Source: Erythrobacter sp047872805
Lineage (GTDB): Bacteria > Pseudomonadota > Alphaproteobacteria > Sphingomonadales > Sphingomonadaceae
Direction: 5' to 3'
Assembly: GCF_047872805.1 (NCBI RefSeq)
Contig: NZ_JBLQUK010000012.1
Coordinates: forward strand, 1 to 64,000
Length of the DNA stretch: 64,000 bases
Each line of letters opens with the position of its first letter. Position 1 is the stretch's first letter. Positions 43,502 to 53,220 of this stretch are shown in pieces. The translations under genes were made by a program, and so were the position numbers. The notes under the pieces are model-generated. The model worked only from the letters and a program-made list of their open reading frames with translations, did no database searches and was not told where the DNA came from.

Positions 43502-43685
43502 TGTTCCACCCGCCTGTTTCTGGTGGAAAGGATTTGCCGCCCCAACGGCCAAGATATGGCTAATTTAAGGCATCGTAGAAGTCCCTAGGCTGCACCCGCC
43601 TGCGCCTCTGGAACCGCCATATATAAAGGCAAATCAGCGTTAGCCTTCAGGGTTACCCAATTTCAGAAAGAGGCAAAAAAGTGCC

Positions 43686-43712
43686 TTAAACATTCCAGCG
43701 GATGGTCGCTCT
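43686..43712 (+). promoter_or_regulatory. Sigma-28 (FliA) promoter of fliC
   Basis: TTAA-N15-GTCGCTCT, 70 bases before the fliC ATG. The spacing is identical to the two better matches upstream of flgM and the MotA-like gene (TTAA-N15-GCCGTTC). The -10 element differs at two positions. Confidence 0.55.
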
Positions 43713-43782
43713 AAGCTCCAGCAGCTGCGGCTCTCGTCGCTCTGTTCATACCACTTGCACTAGACCCACGGGAGTTTGACCA

Positions 43783-44601
43783 ATGTCCGTTATCAACACC
43801 AATACCTCGGCCCTGCGCGCTCAGAATGCCAGCATGCGTGCCAATGAAATGCTCGGCACCGCGATGGAGCGTCTGTCAACCGGCAGCCGCATCAACAGCG
43901 CCGCCGATGACGCCGCTGGCCTTTCGATCGCCACCGGTTTCACCAGCGACATTCGCGCGCTCAATCAGGGCATCCGCAACGCTGGCGACGGTATTGCGCT
44001 GGCTCAGACCGCAGAAGGCGCGCTGGACGAAGTGTCCAACATGCTGCAGCGCGTTCGTGAACTGGCCGTGCAATCGCAGAACGGCACTCTGGATGCCGAA
44101 GATCGCGGCTTTCTCAACACCGAAGTGACAGAGCTTGCCGCTCAGATCGGCGACATTTTGGGCAACACTGAATTCAATGGCGTGACCCTGTTCAGCACCA
44201 CCGCTGGCACAGACGTTTCGGTTTCGATCCAGATTGATGCCGGTCGCAGCGTTGCCCTGACCAGCACCGCGATTGACGGCACCAATATCAGCGCAACCGC
44301 GCTGGACGTGTCTTCGTCAACAAATGCTGCCACGGCTATCACCAATGTCGACCTTGCGCTTAGCGATGTGAACACCGCACGTTCTTCGCTTGGTGCAGGC
44401 CAGAACCGGCTTGAATCGGCGATCAACAATCTGACCACGACTTCGACCAATTTGTCCGATGCCCGTTCGCGGATCCAGGACACCGACTATTCATCGGAAA
44501 CCACTGCGCTCGCCAAGGCTCAGATCCTTGGTCAGGCATCGACAGCGATGCTCGCACAGGCCAACCAGTCGCAGCAGAACGTCCTCTCGCTGCTGCGGTA
44601 A
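43783..44601 (+). CDS. fliC: Flagellin
   Basis: A 272-residue flagellin with the conserved N-terminal D0/D1 region (INTNTSALRAQNASMRANE, LSTGSRINSAADDAAGLSIA) and C-terminal D0 region (ARSRIQDTDYSSETTALAK). The variable D2/D3 domains are almost absent, as in other alphaproteobacterial short flagellins. GGGAG precedes the start. It is a single gene with its own promoter and terminator, between the two minus-strand flagellar operons. Confidence 0.97.
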   Translation: MSVINTNTSALRAQNASMRANEMLGTAMERLSTGSRINSAADDAAGLSIATGFTSDIRALNQGIRNAGDGIALAQTAEGALDEVSNMLQRVRELAVQSQNGTLDAEDRGFLNTEVTELAAQIGDILGNTEFNGVTLFSTTAGTDVSVSIQIDAGRSVALTSTAIDGTNISATALDVSSSTNAATAITNVDLALSDVNTARSSLGAGQNRLESAINNLTTTSTNLSDARSRIQDTDYSSETTALAKAQILGQASTAMLAQANQSQQNVLSLLR

Positions 44602-44640
44602 ACTGACCCGTCAAGGCTTGCCTCCTGGTCAGCAGGGAAA

Positions 44641-44672
44641 GCCCGGAACCTACAGGGTTCCGGGCGTTCTTG
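44641..44672 (+). terminator. Rho-independent terminator of fliC
   Basis: Perfect 10-bp stem GCCCGGAACC/GGTTCCGGGC (44641-44650, 44656-44665), 5-base loop, then a T-rich stretch, 39 bases after the fliC stop. Confidence 0.85.
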
Positions 44673-44676
44673 CGTT

Positions 44677-45169
44677 TCAGCGATCCTCAACCTGCGGTGC
44701 GGCGGCGCTGTGGTCCTGCCAATCGATCACTTCGATCCAGTTGCGCAGCCGGCTTTCCTCCTGCCGCGCGATCAACGGATTGGCGTGATAGGGCAGCAGG
44801 AATTGCGCGAGCGCCTTTGACCAGGATGCCGCCGCGTCAAAAATGATTCCGAGCCCCAAGACCGCAGGCACATGAACATAATACAGCGGCCGCGCATCCC
44901 CATCGGACTCTTTCAGGAAATCCTCGACCGCCGTGAGCACGCCGTTGTGCGGTCCGCGCGGTATCGGCCCATTCGGCAAAGCCGGGTGCGGGTTCGGGAT
45001 CGATACAGGTCAGCGTGCCGCCATGGTTGCCCGCGTGTTCAGCCAGCAATTTCGACATGCCGCCAGACCCGCTGCCAATCTCGACGATGTCGCTGGCCTT
45101 GGTTTCATCGAGACAAGGCAATATCAGGCTGGCAAATTCGGCCATGGAATGGATCAGCGAATCGATCAC
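44677..45169 (-). pseudogene. Class I SAM-dependent methyltransferase, internally deleted and frameshifted
   Basis: The 5' part (GTG at 45169 with AAAGGAG upstream) encodes a SAM-binding start: SDIVEIGSGSGGMSKLLAEH and TLTCIDPEPAPGF. After FAEW the protein similarity jumps, in another frame, to GPHNGVLTAVEDFLKE, which continues PAVLGLGIIFDAAASW to the stop at 44677. In the family as I know it, about a hundred residues normally lie between these parts, so a deletion that also changed the frame has removed the catalytic centre. It lies next to fliC and may once have modified flagellin or a surface glycan. Confidence 0.7.
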
Positions 45170-45387
45170 GCGGGGGTCTCCTTTGGCAGGGTATCGGGGC
45201 GAGCGGCAGCGGGAACGCCATGGGCCTGTTCTCCCCGCCCCATCCTCCAGCCGCTGCGGCCTGACCAGCACGGCTGCCGCCGGATCGGCGCATTTCAGGA
45301 TGCCCGGCGCGCGCGATTGCACAAACACGCTGCATCATCTGCAGCAATCGCGCGGTGAGGTTAAAGGCCGTGCCAAACAGGCATGGT

Positions 45388-46395
45388 TTACCGGGTCGGA
45401 GCGCGCGCCTCAGCGACTGTGCGGATGTCTCTTTGCGAGGGCTCTGGATCAGCCGGGTTGCCGGGAGTTGCGGGGCCGGGGCGGCTGCGCGGCCGAGGAC
45501 GCCCGCCCGCTTCGTCCAGCAACAGCAGCGAAATCCGGCGATTGCGCGGGTCAGCGGGATTGTCAGCGATCAACGGCTCGGTATCGGCCACCCCTTCGAT
45601 CCGGGCAAAGCGGTCCCCATCGATGCCGCTGCGGATCAATTGCTGCCGCGTCGCCTCGGCCCGCCCTGCGGACAGCGACCAATTGTTGGCGGTGATCCCG
45701 TCGCGCCACGGCAGCGAATCCGTGTGACCTCGCAAAATCACCGGACTGCCCTGACTATCGAGCGTCTCACCAATCACCTGCAGCAATCCGCGCGCCTCAT
45801 CGGTCAGCACTGTGGTGCCCAGCGCGAACATCGAAAAATCGGCATCATCGACCAGATCTATGCGAATGCCCTCGGGCGCGCGCATCACCCGCACCTGACG
45901 CACTAACCGCGACAATTTCTGCTGTGCTTCGAGCTTTTCCTCGATTTCCTTGCGCAGCGCGCGGGTGCGTTGCTCAGCCGATTGGGCATCGCTCCCGCCT
46001 TCGACTGGACCGCCTTCGGCATCACGCGGAATGGTGATCGACAAGGTGCCCGTCTGGCCCGCCGCGTGCGGATAATTGTCAACATCGGTCAAGGAGCTGC
46101 CTCCCAGCAGCCCGTCCGACCCGGCGCTTTGTTCGCGGGTCTTGATTAGCGTGGGGGTGAAATAATCGGCGATCCCCTTGCGCTGGTCTTCCTCGGTCGC
46201 GCCCAACAGCCACAGCAACAAAAAGAACGCCATCATCGCGGTCACGAAATCCGCATACGCAACCTTCCACGCGCCGCCGTGGTGTCCGTCGCCGCCGCTG
46301 ACGATGATTTTCTTGACGATGATAGAGGCGAGCATCGCTGCAACGCTGCCCTCGCCCGACTGGGTCGGATTTGCCGTTACGCTTTTTGGTGGCAT
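45388..46395 (-). CDS. motB: Flagellar stator protein MotB
   Basis: A 335-residue stator subunit with the proton-carrying Asp in AYADFVTAMMAFFLLLWLLG and a periplasmic OmpA-like peptidoglycan-binding domain (ILRGHTDSLPWRDG...NNWSLSAGRAEATR). An N-terminal extension of about 20 residues and a Pro/Arg-rich C-terminal tail flank the core. It is the last gene of the flg operon, one base after motA. Confidence 0.94.
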   Translation of the reverse strand: MPPKSVTANPTQSGEGSVAAMLASIIVKKIIVSGGDGHHGGAWKVAYADFVTAMMAFFLLLWLLGATEEDQRKGIADYFTPTLIKTREQSAGSDGLLGGSSLTDVDNYPHAAGQTGTLSITIPRDAEGGPVEGGSDAQSAEQRTRALRKEIEEKLEAQQKLSRLVRQVRVMRAPEGIRIDLVDDADFSMFALGTTVLTDEARGLLQVIGETLDSQGSPVILRGHTDSLPWRDGITANNWSLSAGRAEATRQQLIRSGIDGDRFARIEGVADTEPLIADNPADPRNRRISLLLLDEAGGRPRPRSRPGPATPGNPADPEPSQRDIRTVAEARAPTR

Positions 46396-46396
46396 G

Positions 46397-47260
46397 TCAT
46401 TTGCCCCGCATCTGATCGAGCAATTCGGTCAGTTTCGGGCGATGCGCAGGCGGTAGGCCGGATCGCGCCGCTTCAAGCACGAGCGGCTGCGGATAGCCAT
46501 GCAGGCTGGCGACAATCACTTGTTTGATCGAATGATAGATTTGCTGGTCATGCGCATTCACCTGTTTCAGCCGCCCCGCCATCGGCCCGGCAAAGCCATA
46601 GGCGAGCAACACGCCCAGAAACGTGCCGACCAGCGCGCCGCCGATCATCTTGCCCAGCACTGCGGGCGGTTGATCGATTGCGCCCATGGTCTTGATGATG
46701 CCCAGCACCGCCGCCACAATCCCCAGCGCCGGAAAAGCATCGGCCAAAGTCTGGATTGCATGTGCGGGCTCGTCCATTTCATGCAGCTGCGATTTGATCG
46801 CATTGTCGATCACATCCTCCACCGCATGGGTATCGAGCGTGCCCGATGAAACGACCATCAAGGTCAGCGGATCGCAGATCATATTGACCACCACCGGGTC
46901 TTTTTGAAGCCGTGGGTACTCGCTAAAGATCGCGGAGTTTTCGGGCTCGGTCACATGGCTTTCCAGCGCCACCGCGCCATCCGACCGCAGCACCTTCATC
47001 AACTTGCTGGTCAGCGCAATGGCATCGATATGATCCTGATCGGTGTATTTGGGGCCCTTGAACACCTTGCCCAGCCCGCCGCCTAGCAGTTTGAGTTCGT
47101 GCAGCGAATTGCCGATCACGGTCGCGCCAATCGCCGCCCCGCCAATCATCATCAATTCCAGCGGCATCGCTTTCAGCACCGGCCCCAAAGCGCCGCCTGC
47201 CAGCGTAAAGCCGCCAAACACCATCACAAGCAGAACAACGATACCTATCCCGGCGTACAC
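46397..47260 (-). CDS. motA: Flagellar stator protein MotA
   Basis: A 287-residue inner-membrane stator subunit with four helices and the family motifs DAFPALGIVAAVLGIIKTMG and GALVGTFLGVLLAYGFAGPM. The large cytoplasmic loop carries charged residues that touch FliG. The start codon is GTG. Confidence 0.95.
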   Translation of the reverse strand: MYAGIGIVVLLVMVFGGFTLAGGALGPVLKAMPLELMMIGGAAIGATVIGNSLHELKLLGGGLGKVFKGPKYTDQDHIDAIALTSKLMKVLRSDGAVALESHVTEPENSAIFSEYPRLQKDPVVVNMICDPLTLMVVSSGTLDTHAVEDVIDNAIKSQLHEMDEPAHAIQTLADAFPALGIVAAVLGIIKTMGAIDQPPAVLGKMIGGALVGTFLGVLLAYGFAGPMAGRLKQVNAHDQQIYHSIKQVIVASLHGYPQPLVLEAARSGLPPAHRPKLTELLDQMRGK

Positions 47261-47287
47261 TGGATCAATCCTTGATAAAGGCGCGGG

Positions 47288-48205
47288 TCAAAGCGCGTTG
47301 AACAAAGTCAGCGAACTGACGCGGGCAAAGCTGGCCTGGCTGGCCTCCAGCGCGGTCAGCGTCTGTTGCAGCCGCACAATTGTATCGGCGATATCGGTGT
47401 CCGCGATGGCAGAGCGTTTTTCCGCCACGTCGATGGCGCGGGTCTGCTGATCCTGCTGTATCGCCTCGACCCAGGCGAGCCTCGTGCCGATCACGGTTTG
47501 GTTGCGATTGGCGTTATCCAGCGCGGCATCGATCCCCGAAAGCGCATCCTGCGCCGCCTGCGCGGGATTAGCCGCGCCGCCGCGCAGCGCCGCTGCCAGG
47601 GCGCTAAGCACGGCAAAATTGCTGCCCGGCGTGCCATTGTCGTCAAATTCAAAGAGCTGATCGCCGGTTACCCCGCGTTCAATTTCTGTGCCCGGAGCGA
47701 CCGGGACTGTGCCGTTTTGCCCATTGCCATTGTAGCTGACGACGCCGCTGGCATCGCGGACAAAGGCGGGCGATCCGGCGGTCCCGGCAAACAGCGGCGC
47801 ACCGGTGATTGACAGGGTGTTGGAGCGGGCGAACATCTCGTCTGCCATCTGTTCCAGCTCGTCGGCAATCGCCGCGCGGCCATTTTCGCCGACCGGATCA
47901 TTGGCCGCCGCCACCGCCAGTTCGCGGGCGCGTTGCAGGATCGACACCACGCCTTCGATCTGATTGGAGGCTTCGCCAAGATCCTGCCCTAACCGAGCGG
48001 CGTTTTCCGCCTCGGTTTCGCCGCGCCGTTCGATCCGAGTGATAGCCCGCAGCCGCGCCGCGCCGACCGGATCGTCCGACCCGCGCTGAATCTTTTCACC
48101 CGTGGCAATATCGCTCTGAAACCGCTCAATCGCAGTGCGCAGAGCGCTCATCTGTCCCAGCGAGCGTTCAAAGAATGCGCCGGTGGAATTGCCTATCGTG
48201 GTCAT
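47288..48205 (-). CDS. flgL: Hook-filament junction protein FlgL
   Basis: A 305-residue flagellin-like protein (hook-associated protein 3), with flagellin-type termini: an N-terminal helical region with GEKIQRGSDDPVGAARL and a C-terminal SSLTLFNAL. It overlaps the end of flgK (TGATG). Confidence 0.9.
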   Translation of the reverse strand: MTTIGNSTGAFFERSLGQMSALRTAIERFQSDIATGEKIQRGSDDPVGAARLRAITRIERRGETEAENAARLGQDLGEASNQIEGVVSILQRARELAVAAANDPVGENGRAAIADELEQMADEMFARSNTLSITGAPLFAGTAGSPAFVRDASGVVSYNGNGQNGTVPVAPGTEIERGVTGDQLFEFDDNGTPGSNFAVLSALAAALRGGAANPAQAAQDALSGIDAALDNANRNQTVIGTRLAWVEAIQQDQQTRAIDVAEKRSAIADTDIADTIVRLQQTLTALEASQASFARVSSLTLFNAL

Positions 48206-49545
48206 CAGCCCAGCCCCAGAATGGTGTCGAACAATTCGGTGGCGACCTGAATTACGCGGCTATTCGCCTCAAACGCCTGTTGCAGACGGATCAGATTGGC
48301 CGCTTCGACGTCCAGATCGACTCCGGTTTCATTGAGCAAAGCCGCCTCGGTGCTGGATTTGATGATAGCCAACCCGTCGCGGGTGGTATCCAGCCCGGCG
48401 ATCCGGCTGGACAGCGTCAACAGCGTGCGATCAATCGAGGCAATCGGGCCGTCATCTGCGCCAAGGGCGGCGATCAGATTGCCGAGATTGGCGGTGTCGC
48501 GGCTGCCTGCGGGCGACCCTGCGGGCGCCAGAGCAAGGCCCGCACCGCTGGAGAGGGCCAGCGCGATGTCGCTTGCATTGCCACCCGAAAACAGCGGTTG
48601 GCCCGGCGAACCGTCCAGCGCGGCTCCGGAGGCCTGCGCAGCGTTTGCGCGGGTGATCGTGTCAGCGGCGGCGGCGTCAAGCTCTGCCGACCGCGCGGCC
48701 ACGCCCGCCAGCGCCGCCGAATGTCCGGCGAGCGCGCCTGCTGCCGGGGAAAAAGCGGCACCGCCAATGTCGAATACAACCGATCCATCAGCGGCGATGG
48801 TCGTCCCGATGGCGGCGGCGCTGTTGCCGCTCACCAGAACAGGGTTGCCGGGTGCATTGATACGCACTTCGGCTGCGCCAAACTGATCGAAACTGACCTC
48901 AATCCCCAGATCATCGGACAGGTCACGCAGCGCTGCGTCGCGCGCATCGAGCAGCGCTGCGCGGCCGGCGGTGGCTTCGCGTGCGTTGACCAGTTCGACA
49001 TTGATCCGCGCCAGTTCGCTGGCGGCAGCGTTAACCTGCTCAGTTCCGCTGGCCACTTCGGCTTCGGCCAGACCGCGCGCGTTTTGCAGCTCGGTCGCGG
49101 CAAACTGGAACGTTTCGGCCAATTGCCGCGCTGTTTCGAGCGCTCCAATGCGCAGCGCAGAATCGGTCGGGTCGCTTTCCAACAAGGTCAGCGCGGCTTC
49201 GAAATCGACCAGCCCTTCGTACAGGCCTGACCCTTCGAGCGCGGTTTCAGCATCGCGCAGGCCCGCCATTTCGGCCTCAACCCGCGCGAGATCCGCCGTG
49301 CTCAGCCGGACCTGGCGCTGGGTGAATTCGTTTTCGGCGCGCTGCACCCCGTCCAGCCGCACCCCGTTCAAGGTGCTGCGCTGAAGCCGGTCGATCCGCG
49401 CCGAGCCGACAAATTCGCTTTGCCCGATGGTGCGCCGCGAATAATTGGGGTCCGCCGCATTGGCGATGTTTTGCGCGGTCAGCTCTATATTGGCGCGCGC
49501 TGCCGCCACTCCGCTGCGACCGATTGTGATGAGGCTGGTGGGCAT
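48205..49545 (-). CDS. flgK: Hook-filament junction protein FlgK
   Basis: A 446-residue hook-associated protein 1 with the N-terminal rod/hook motif ANIELTAQNIANAADPNYSR and a C-terminal SSTEAALLNETGVDLDVEAA followed by LIRLQQAFEANSR. The start overlaps the flgJ stop. Confidence 0.94.
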   Translation of the reverse strand: MPTSLITIGRSGVAAARANIELTAQNIANAADPNYSRRTIGQSEFVGSARIDRLQRSTLNGVRLDGVQRAENEFTQRQVRLSTADLARVEAEMAGLRDAETALEGSGLYEGLVDFEAALTLLESDPTDSALRIGALETARQLAETFQFAATELQNARGLAEAEVASGTEQVNAAASELARINVELVNAREATAGRAALLDARDAALRDLSDDLGIEVSFDQFGAAEVRINAPGNPVLVSGNSAAAIGTTIAADGSVVFDIGGAAFSPAAGALAGHSAALAGVAARSAELDAAAADTITRANAAQASGAALDGSPGQPLFSGGNASDIALALSSGAGLALAPAGSPAGSRDTANLGNLIAALGADDGPIASIDRTLLTLSSRIAGLDTTRDGLAIIKSSTEAALLNETGVDLDVEAANLIRLQQAFEANSRVIQVATELFDTILGLG

Positions 49546-49838
49546 TATTCTTCCCCAGTGCCATCAACATATTGCGCAAGCTGTTCCTCGATACTCCGGG
49601 CAAACCCGAAGGCACCCGAGGCCGCGGCAATGTCAGCAAAGTTTTCATCGCGCATTTTTTCAAACTGTTTCATGCCCCCACCGGTCAGCGGAGTATCCTC
49701 GGCAAAGCTCGATGCGCGCGCGCTTTCCAGCAATTTGCGGATCATGATCGCCTCAAAACCCTCCGCCGCATCGCGCAGTTCTTGCCGCTCCGGGCTGAGC
49801 GCAGTTGGCACGATGGCAGAGGTGGTGGCGGCAATCAC
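49545..49838 (-). CDS. flgJ: Rod-binding protein FlgJ (N-terminal domain only)
   Basis: A 97-residue protein equal to the rod-binding domain of FlgJ (AAEGFEAIMIRKLLESAR, TGGGMKQFEKMRDENFAD). The muramidase domain of enterobacterial FlgJ is absent, as usual in alphaproteobacteria. The lytic transglycosylase at 59292 could supply that activity. Confidence 0.9.
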   Translation of the reverse strand: MIAATTSAIVPTALSPERQELRDAAEGFEAIMIRKLLESARASSFAEDTPLTGGGMKQFEKMRDENFADIAAASGAFGFARSIEEQLAQYVDGTGEE

Positions 49839-50938
49839 AGCACCACCATTTCGGCCTGCAAGGCCCCCGCCTGCTTGAGGCTTTCGAGTATCACCACGAG
49901 ATCCGATGCACCCACACCAAGCAGATTGAGCGCATCGACAATCTCAGAAAGATTGGCCGCACCTGGCATCAGGGCAACCCTTCCGCCGCGTTCGGAAACG
50001 GTAATCTCGCTATTCTCCTCGATCGCGGTCTGGCCATTGCCAAACGGCTCGGGCTGCACGACGCGCGGCGACTCCTCGATACGGATCACCAGTTTCCCGT
50101 GGCTGATCGCTGCCGGGGCAAGCCGCACAGCCTGGTTGATGACCACGGTACCAGTGCGACTGTTGACGATCACCCGCGCCGCCACCGGGGCAGGCGTGAC
50201 CGGCAGCATCTCTATCTGCGAAAGCGCTTCTGCGCGTTCATCATTGCCAAACGGCAGCGTCAGTTCGATGCTGACCCCGTCGGCAATCCGGGCCATGCCG
50301 GGAAAGCGCGAATTGACCGCATCGCGCACTCGCGCGGCGGTCAGGAAATCGGCCTGATGCAAATTGAACCGCAAGGTGCCTTCGCGGTCGAAGCCGGTTG
50401 CAACCGCACGTTCGACCGATGCGCCATCTGCGATCCGGCCCACGGTGGTGACATTGACGGTAAGCTGCGATCCGTCACGCCCGCTCACGCCCAATCCGCC
50501 AACCGCGACATTGCCCTGCGCCATGGCGTAAATCTGACCGTCGGCGCCATATAGCGGGGCGAGGATCAACGCCCCGCCGCGCAAGGACCGCGCCTGACCC
50601 AAAGTCGAAACGGTGATGTCGATGCGCTGTCCCGGCTTGGCAAAGGCGGGCAATTCGGCGGTGATGATGACCGCCGCAGCGTTGCGCAGATTGGGGCTGA
50701 CACCGGGGGGCAATTGCAGCCCCAGCCGCCCGGACACGCCGCGCATCGCCTCGGTGACATATTCGAGATTGTCATCGCCGGTCCCTTGCAGGCCGACCAC
50801 CACGCCGTAACCGGTCAGTTGGTTGGCGCGCAGGCCTTCGAACTGACCAAGATCGCGGATACGCTCCGCCGAAGCGCCAGCGGGAAGCAATGCAGCGAAC
50901 AGGGCCAGAAAGGCCGCCAAGATTGGATACCGGCGCAT
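49835..50938 (-). CDS. flgI: Flagellar P-ring protein FlgI
   Basis: A 367-residue periplasmic P-ring subunit with a signal peptide (PAGASA) and motifs GYGVVVGLQGTGDD and GGALILAPLYGADGQIYA. It assembles with help from FlgA around the rod. Confidence 0.96.
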   Translation of the reverse strand: MRRYPILAAFLALFAALLPAGASAERIRDLGQFEGLRANQLTGYGVVVGLQGTGDDNLEYVTEAMRGVSGRLGLQLPPGVSPNLRNAAAVIITAELPAFAKPGQRIDITVSTLGQARSLRGGALILAPLYGADGQIYAMAQGNVAVGGLGVSGRDGSQLTVNVTTVGRIADGASVERAVATGFDREGTLRFNLHQADFLTAARVRDAVNSRFPGMARIADGVSIELTLPFGNDERAEALSQIEMLPVTPAPVAARVIVNSRTGTVVINQAVRLAPAAISHGKLVIRIEESPRVVQPEPFGNGQTAIEENSEITVSERGGRVALMPGAANLSEIVDALNLLGVGASDLVVILESLKQAGALQAEMVVL

Positions 50939-51618
50939 CAGAACGGCGAGACTACGTTGAAGAAGTGCGACAGCCAGCCGGGGCGGCTCGCCTGCTGCAC
51001 CGACCCTTTGCCGGTGTAGATGACCCGCGCATTGGCCACGCGCGAGGATGCCAGCGTGTTTTCGCTGTCAATATCGACAAGCCGGATCCGGCCCGCGAAT
51101 TGCACCCATTCATCGCCCTGGCTCAGCGCCATCTGCTTTTCTCCGACCACTTCGGCGGTGCCGTTGGGATATATCGCGGCGATGGTCACCGCGACTGTCC
51201 CTCTCAGCTGGCTTTGCTGCGCCGCTGTCCCGCCTCCATTGAACGACCCTTCGCCGCTGGCATTAAGGGCATTGGGGTTGAGGAAATCGAGCGGACCGGC
51301 GGTGGGTGGCAGAATTCCGAAACTGCCGCTGCGCTCGGTCGCGCTGCTGGTGCTTTTGGAAGTGCTGGTGCTTTCGACCAGCAGGATCGTGACCATATCG
51401 CCCAGCGCGCGGGCACGGTTGCCGACCACCAACCCGGAATAACCCTGGCTTGCCTGAAATATGGCACCCTGGGTGCGTTGATCTGCGCCCGCGACCTGCA
51501 CCGGAAGCGGCGGAGGCGGTGCGGTAAAGCCCAACTCGCGCTGCGATCCGCCGGTCATGCAAGCGGACAGCGACAGCGCAGCCATGGCAGCGAAAGCGAA
51601 CTTTGCAGGGGCGTGCAT
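50938..51618 (-). CDS. flgH: Flagellar L-ring lipoprotein FlgH
   Basis: A 226-residue outer-membrane lipoprotein with lipobox LSAC (Cys20), and the FlgH motifs ALGDMVTILLVESTSTSKST and IYPNGTAEVVGEKQM. ATG at 51618 has GAGG nine bases upstream. Earlier GTG and ATG codons are possible but less well placed. Confidence 0.93.
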   Translation of the reverse strand: MHAPAKFAFAAMAALSLSACMTGGSQRELGFTAPPPPLPVQVAGADQRTQGAIFQASQGYSGLVVGNRARALGDMVTILLVESTSTSKSTSSATERSGSFGILPPTAGPLDFLNPNALNASGEGSFNGGGTAAQQSQLRGTVAVTIAAIYPNGTAEVVGEKQMALSQGDEWVQFAGRIRLVDIDSENTLASSRVANARVIYTGKGSVQQASRPGWLSHFFNVVSPF

Positions 51619-51629
51619 TATCATGATCC

Positions 51630-52421
51630 TCACAATGTCTGGTTGGCGTTGCGCAGCATTTCATCGACCGCGCTGACCATCTTGGAATTGATTTCATAGG
51701 CGCGCTGGGCTTCGATCATTTCGACCAGCTCTTCGACGACGTTGACGTTCGATCCTTCGAGCATCCCTTGGCGAATATTGCCGCGCCCCAATTGTCCGGC
51801 CTGACCGACATCGGCGGGGCCGCTGGCGGCGGTTTCGACCAGGAAATTGTCGCCAATCGCCTGCAAGCCCGCCGGATTGACGAAACTGGCGATCTGCAAT
51901 TGTCCGATCTGTACCGGCGCGGCCTGTCCCGGTTGAACCGCGCTGATTGTGCCATCGGGGGCGATCGAGATGCTCTGCGCGCCCGCCGGGATCTGCACCG
52001 GCGGTGACACCGAATACCCCTGCGCGGTAACAAGATTGCCCTGCGCCGAAAGCGTGAAATTGCCCGCACGGGTAAATCCGGTCTGCCCTCCGCCCGGCAG
52101 TTCGACTTGAAAAAAGCCGTCTCCATCCAGCGCCAGATCAAGCGGATTGCCGGTCTGGCTCAGCGTGCCCTGCGATTCGATCCGCGTGGTGCCCAGCACC
52201 TGCACGCCGGTGCCCAGATTAAGGCCCACGGCATAGGCAGTCTGATTGGTCGATTGTTGCCCTGCAACGCGCTGTTCCTGATAGGCGAGCGTTGCAAAAT
52301 CGGCGCGGTCGCGTTTGAACCCGGTGGTCCCGATATTGGCGAGATTGTTGGCGATAACGCGCATCCGCGCATCTTGCGCCTCTAGCCCGGTGCGGGCGAC
52401 GTGAAGGGCTGAAGTGGGCAT
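51630..52421 (-). CDS. flgG: Flagellar distal rod protein FlgG
   Basis: A 263-residue rod protein with the N-terminal LHVARTGLEAQDARMRVIAN and C-terminal ELVEMIEAQRAYEINSKMV motifs of the rod/hook family. Confidence 0.95.
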   Translation of the reverse strand: MPTSALHVARTGLEAQDARMRVIANNLANIGTTGFKRDRADFATLAYQEQRVAGQQSTNQTAYAVGLNLGTGVQVLGTTRIESQGTLSQTGNPLDLALDGDGFFQVELPGGGQTGFTRAGNFTLSAQGNLVTAQGYSVSPPVQIPAGAQSISIAPDGTISAVQPGQAAPVQIGQLQIASFVNPAGLQAIGDNFLVETAASGPADVGQAGQLGRGNIRQGMLEGSNVNVVEELVEMIEAQRAYEINSKMVSAVDEMLRNANQTL

Positions 52422-52454
52422 GGATCGGTTCCTTTATCGGTCAGTCTGTCCCGC

Positions 52455-53198
52455 TCAGCTCATGCTCAGCAGGCGGCTGCCTGCCTCATCGAGCTGGCCA
52501 GCGGTCTGGATAATCTTGGCGCGTTGTTCATAGGCGCGCTGCGCCTCGATCATCTGCACCAGCGTTTCGGCGGTCTGGACGTTGGATTGTTCTAGCGCTC
52601 CGGGGGTGACGCGGGCGGTCGGGTCACCGGGCAAAGCGCCGCCGCCCGGCACGGTCAGGAAACTGTCGATCCCTTTCACCAACCGGCTGCCTTCGGGTGA
52701 CACCAGCTTGATCTTGTCGAGCGCCTGCGCCGCCACATCGGGGGCAGCGGGATCGGCGGCCAGCACGGTGCCGTCCGGCGCAATCGCCAGCTGAAAGCCG
52801 GCGGGCACGGTAATTGGCGCACCGCTTTCGCCCAGCACCGGCAATCCTTCGCCATTGGCCAGCAGCCCGCTTGCGCCCACGCGCAAATCGCCGCGCCGCG
52901 AATAGACCTCGCCGCCGCCCGGTGCCTGATAGGCGATAAGGGCCTCTCCCTCGACCGCTATATCCAGCGGCTGACTGGTGCGATTGACCTGAGCAGTGGT
53001 CATGTCGGCCCCGCGCACCAGCCCTTTGGCCAACGCGCGCGCTTCGATCGATCCATCGCGCAAGGTTGCGGGCGTGACCGCGAAAATCTCCTGCCGGAAG
53101 CCCGGCGTGGAGGCGTTGGCAAGGTTGTTTGCCACCGCGCGCTGGCGGTCCATCGCGGAATTCATCCCGGTCAGCGCGGTGTAGATCAAACGGTCCAT
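52455..53198 (-). CDS. flgF: Flagellar proximal rod protein FlgF
   Basis: A 247-residue rod protein: MDRLIYTALTGMNSAMDRQ at the start, ANNLANASTPGFRQEIFA, and ETLVQMIEAQRAYEQRAKI at the end. It lies between flgE and flgG in the standard order. Confidence 0.93.
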   Translation of the reverse strand: MDRLIYTALTGMNSAMDRQRAVANNLANASTPGFRQEIFAVTPATLRDGSIEARALAKGLVRGADMTTAQVNRTSQPLDIAVEGEALIAYQAPGGGEVYSRRGDLRVGASGLLANGEGLPVLGESGAPITVPAGFQLAIAPDGTVLAADPAAPDVAAQALDKIKLVSPEGSRLVKGIDSFLTVPGGGALPGDPTARVTPGALEQSNVQTAETLVQMIEAQRAYEQRAKIIQTAGQLDEAGSRLLSMS

Positions 53199-53220
53199 GG
53201 CGGGTTCCTAACGCGGCGGA

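Noticed and set aside
43671..43686. AGGCAAAAAAGTGCCT upstream of fliC as a sigma-54 promoter on either strand
   Set aside because: The GG and GC elements are nine bases apart instead of the strict ten.
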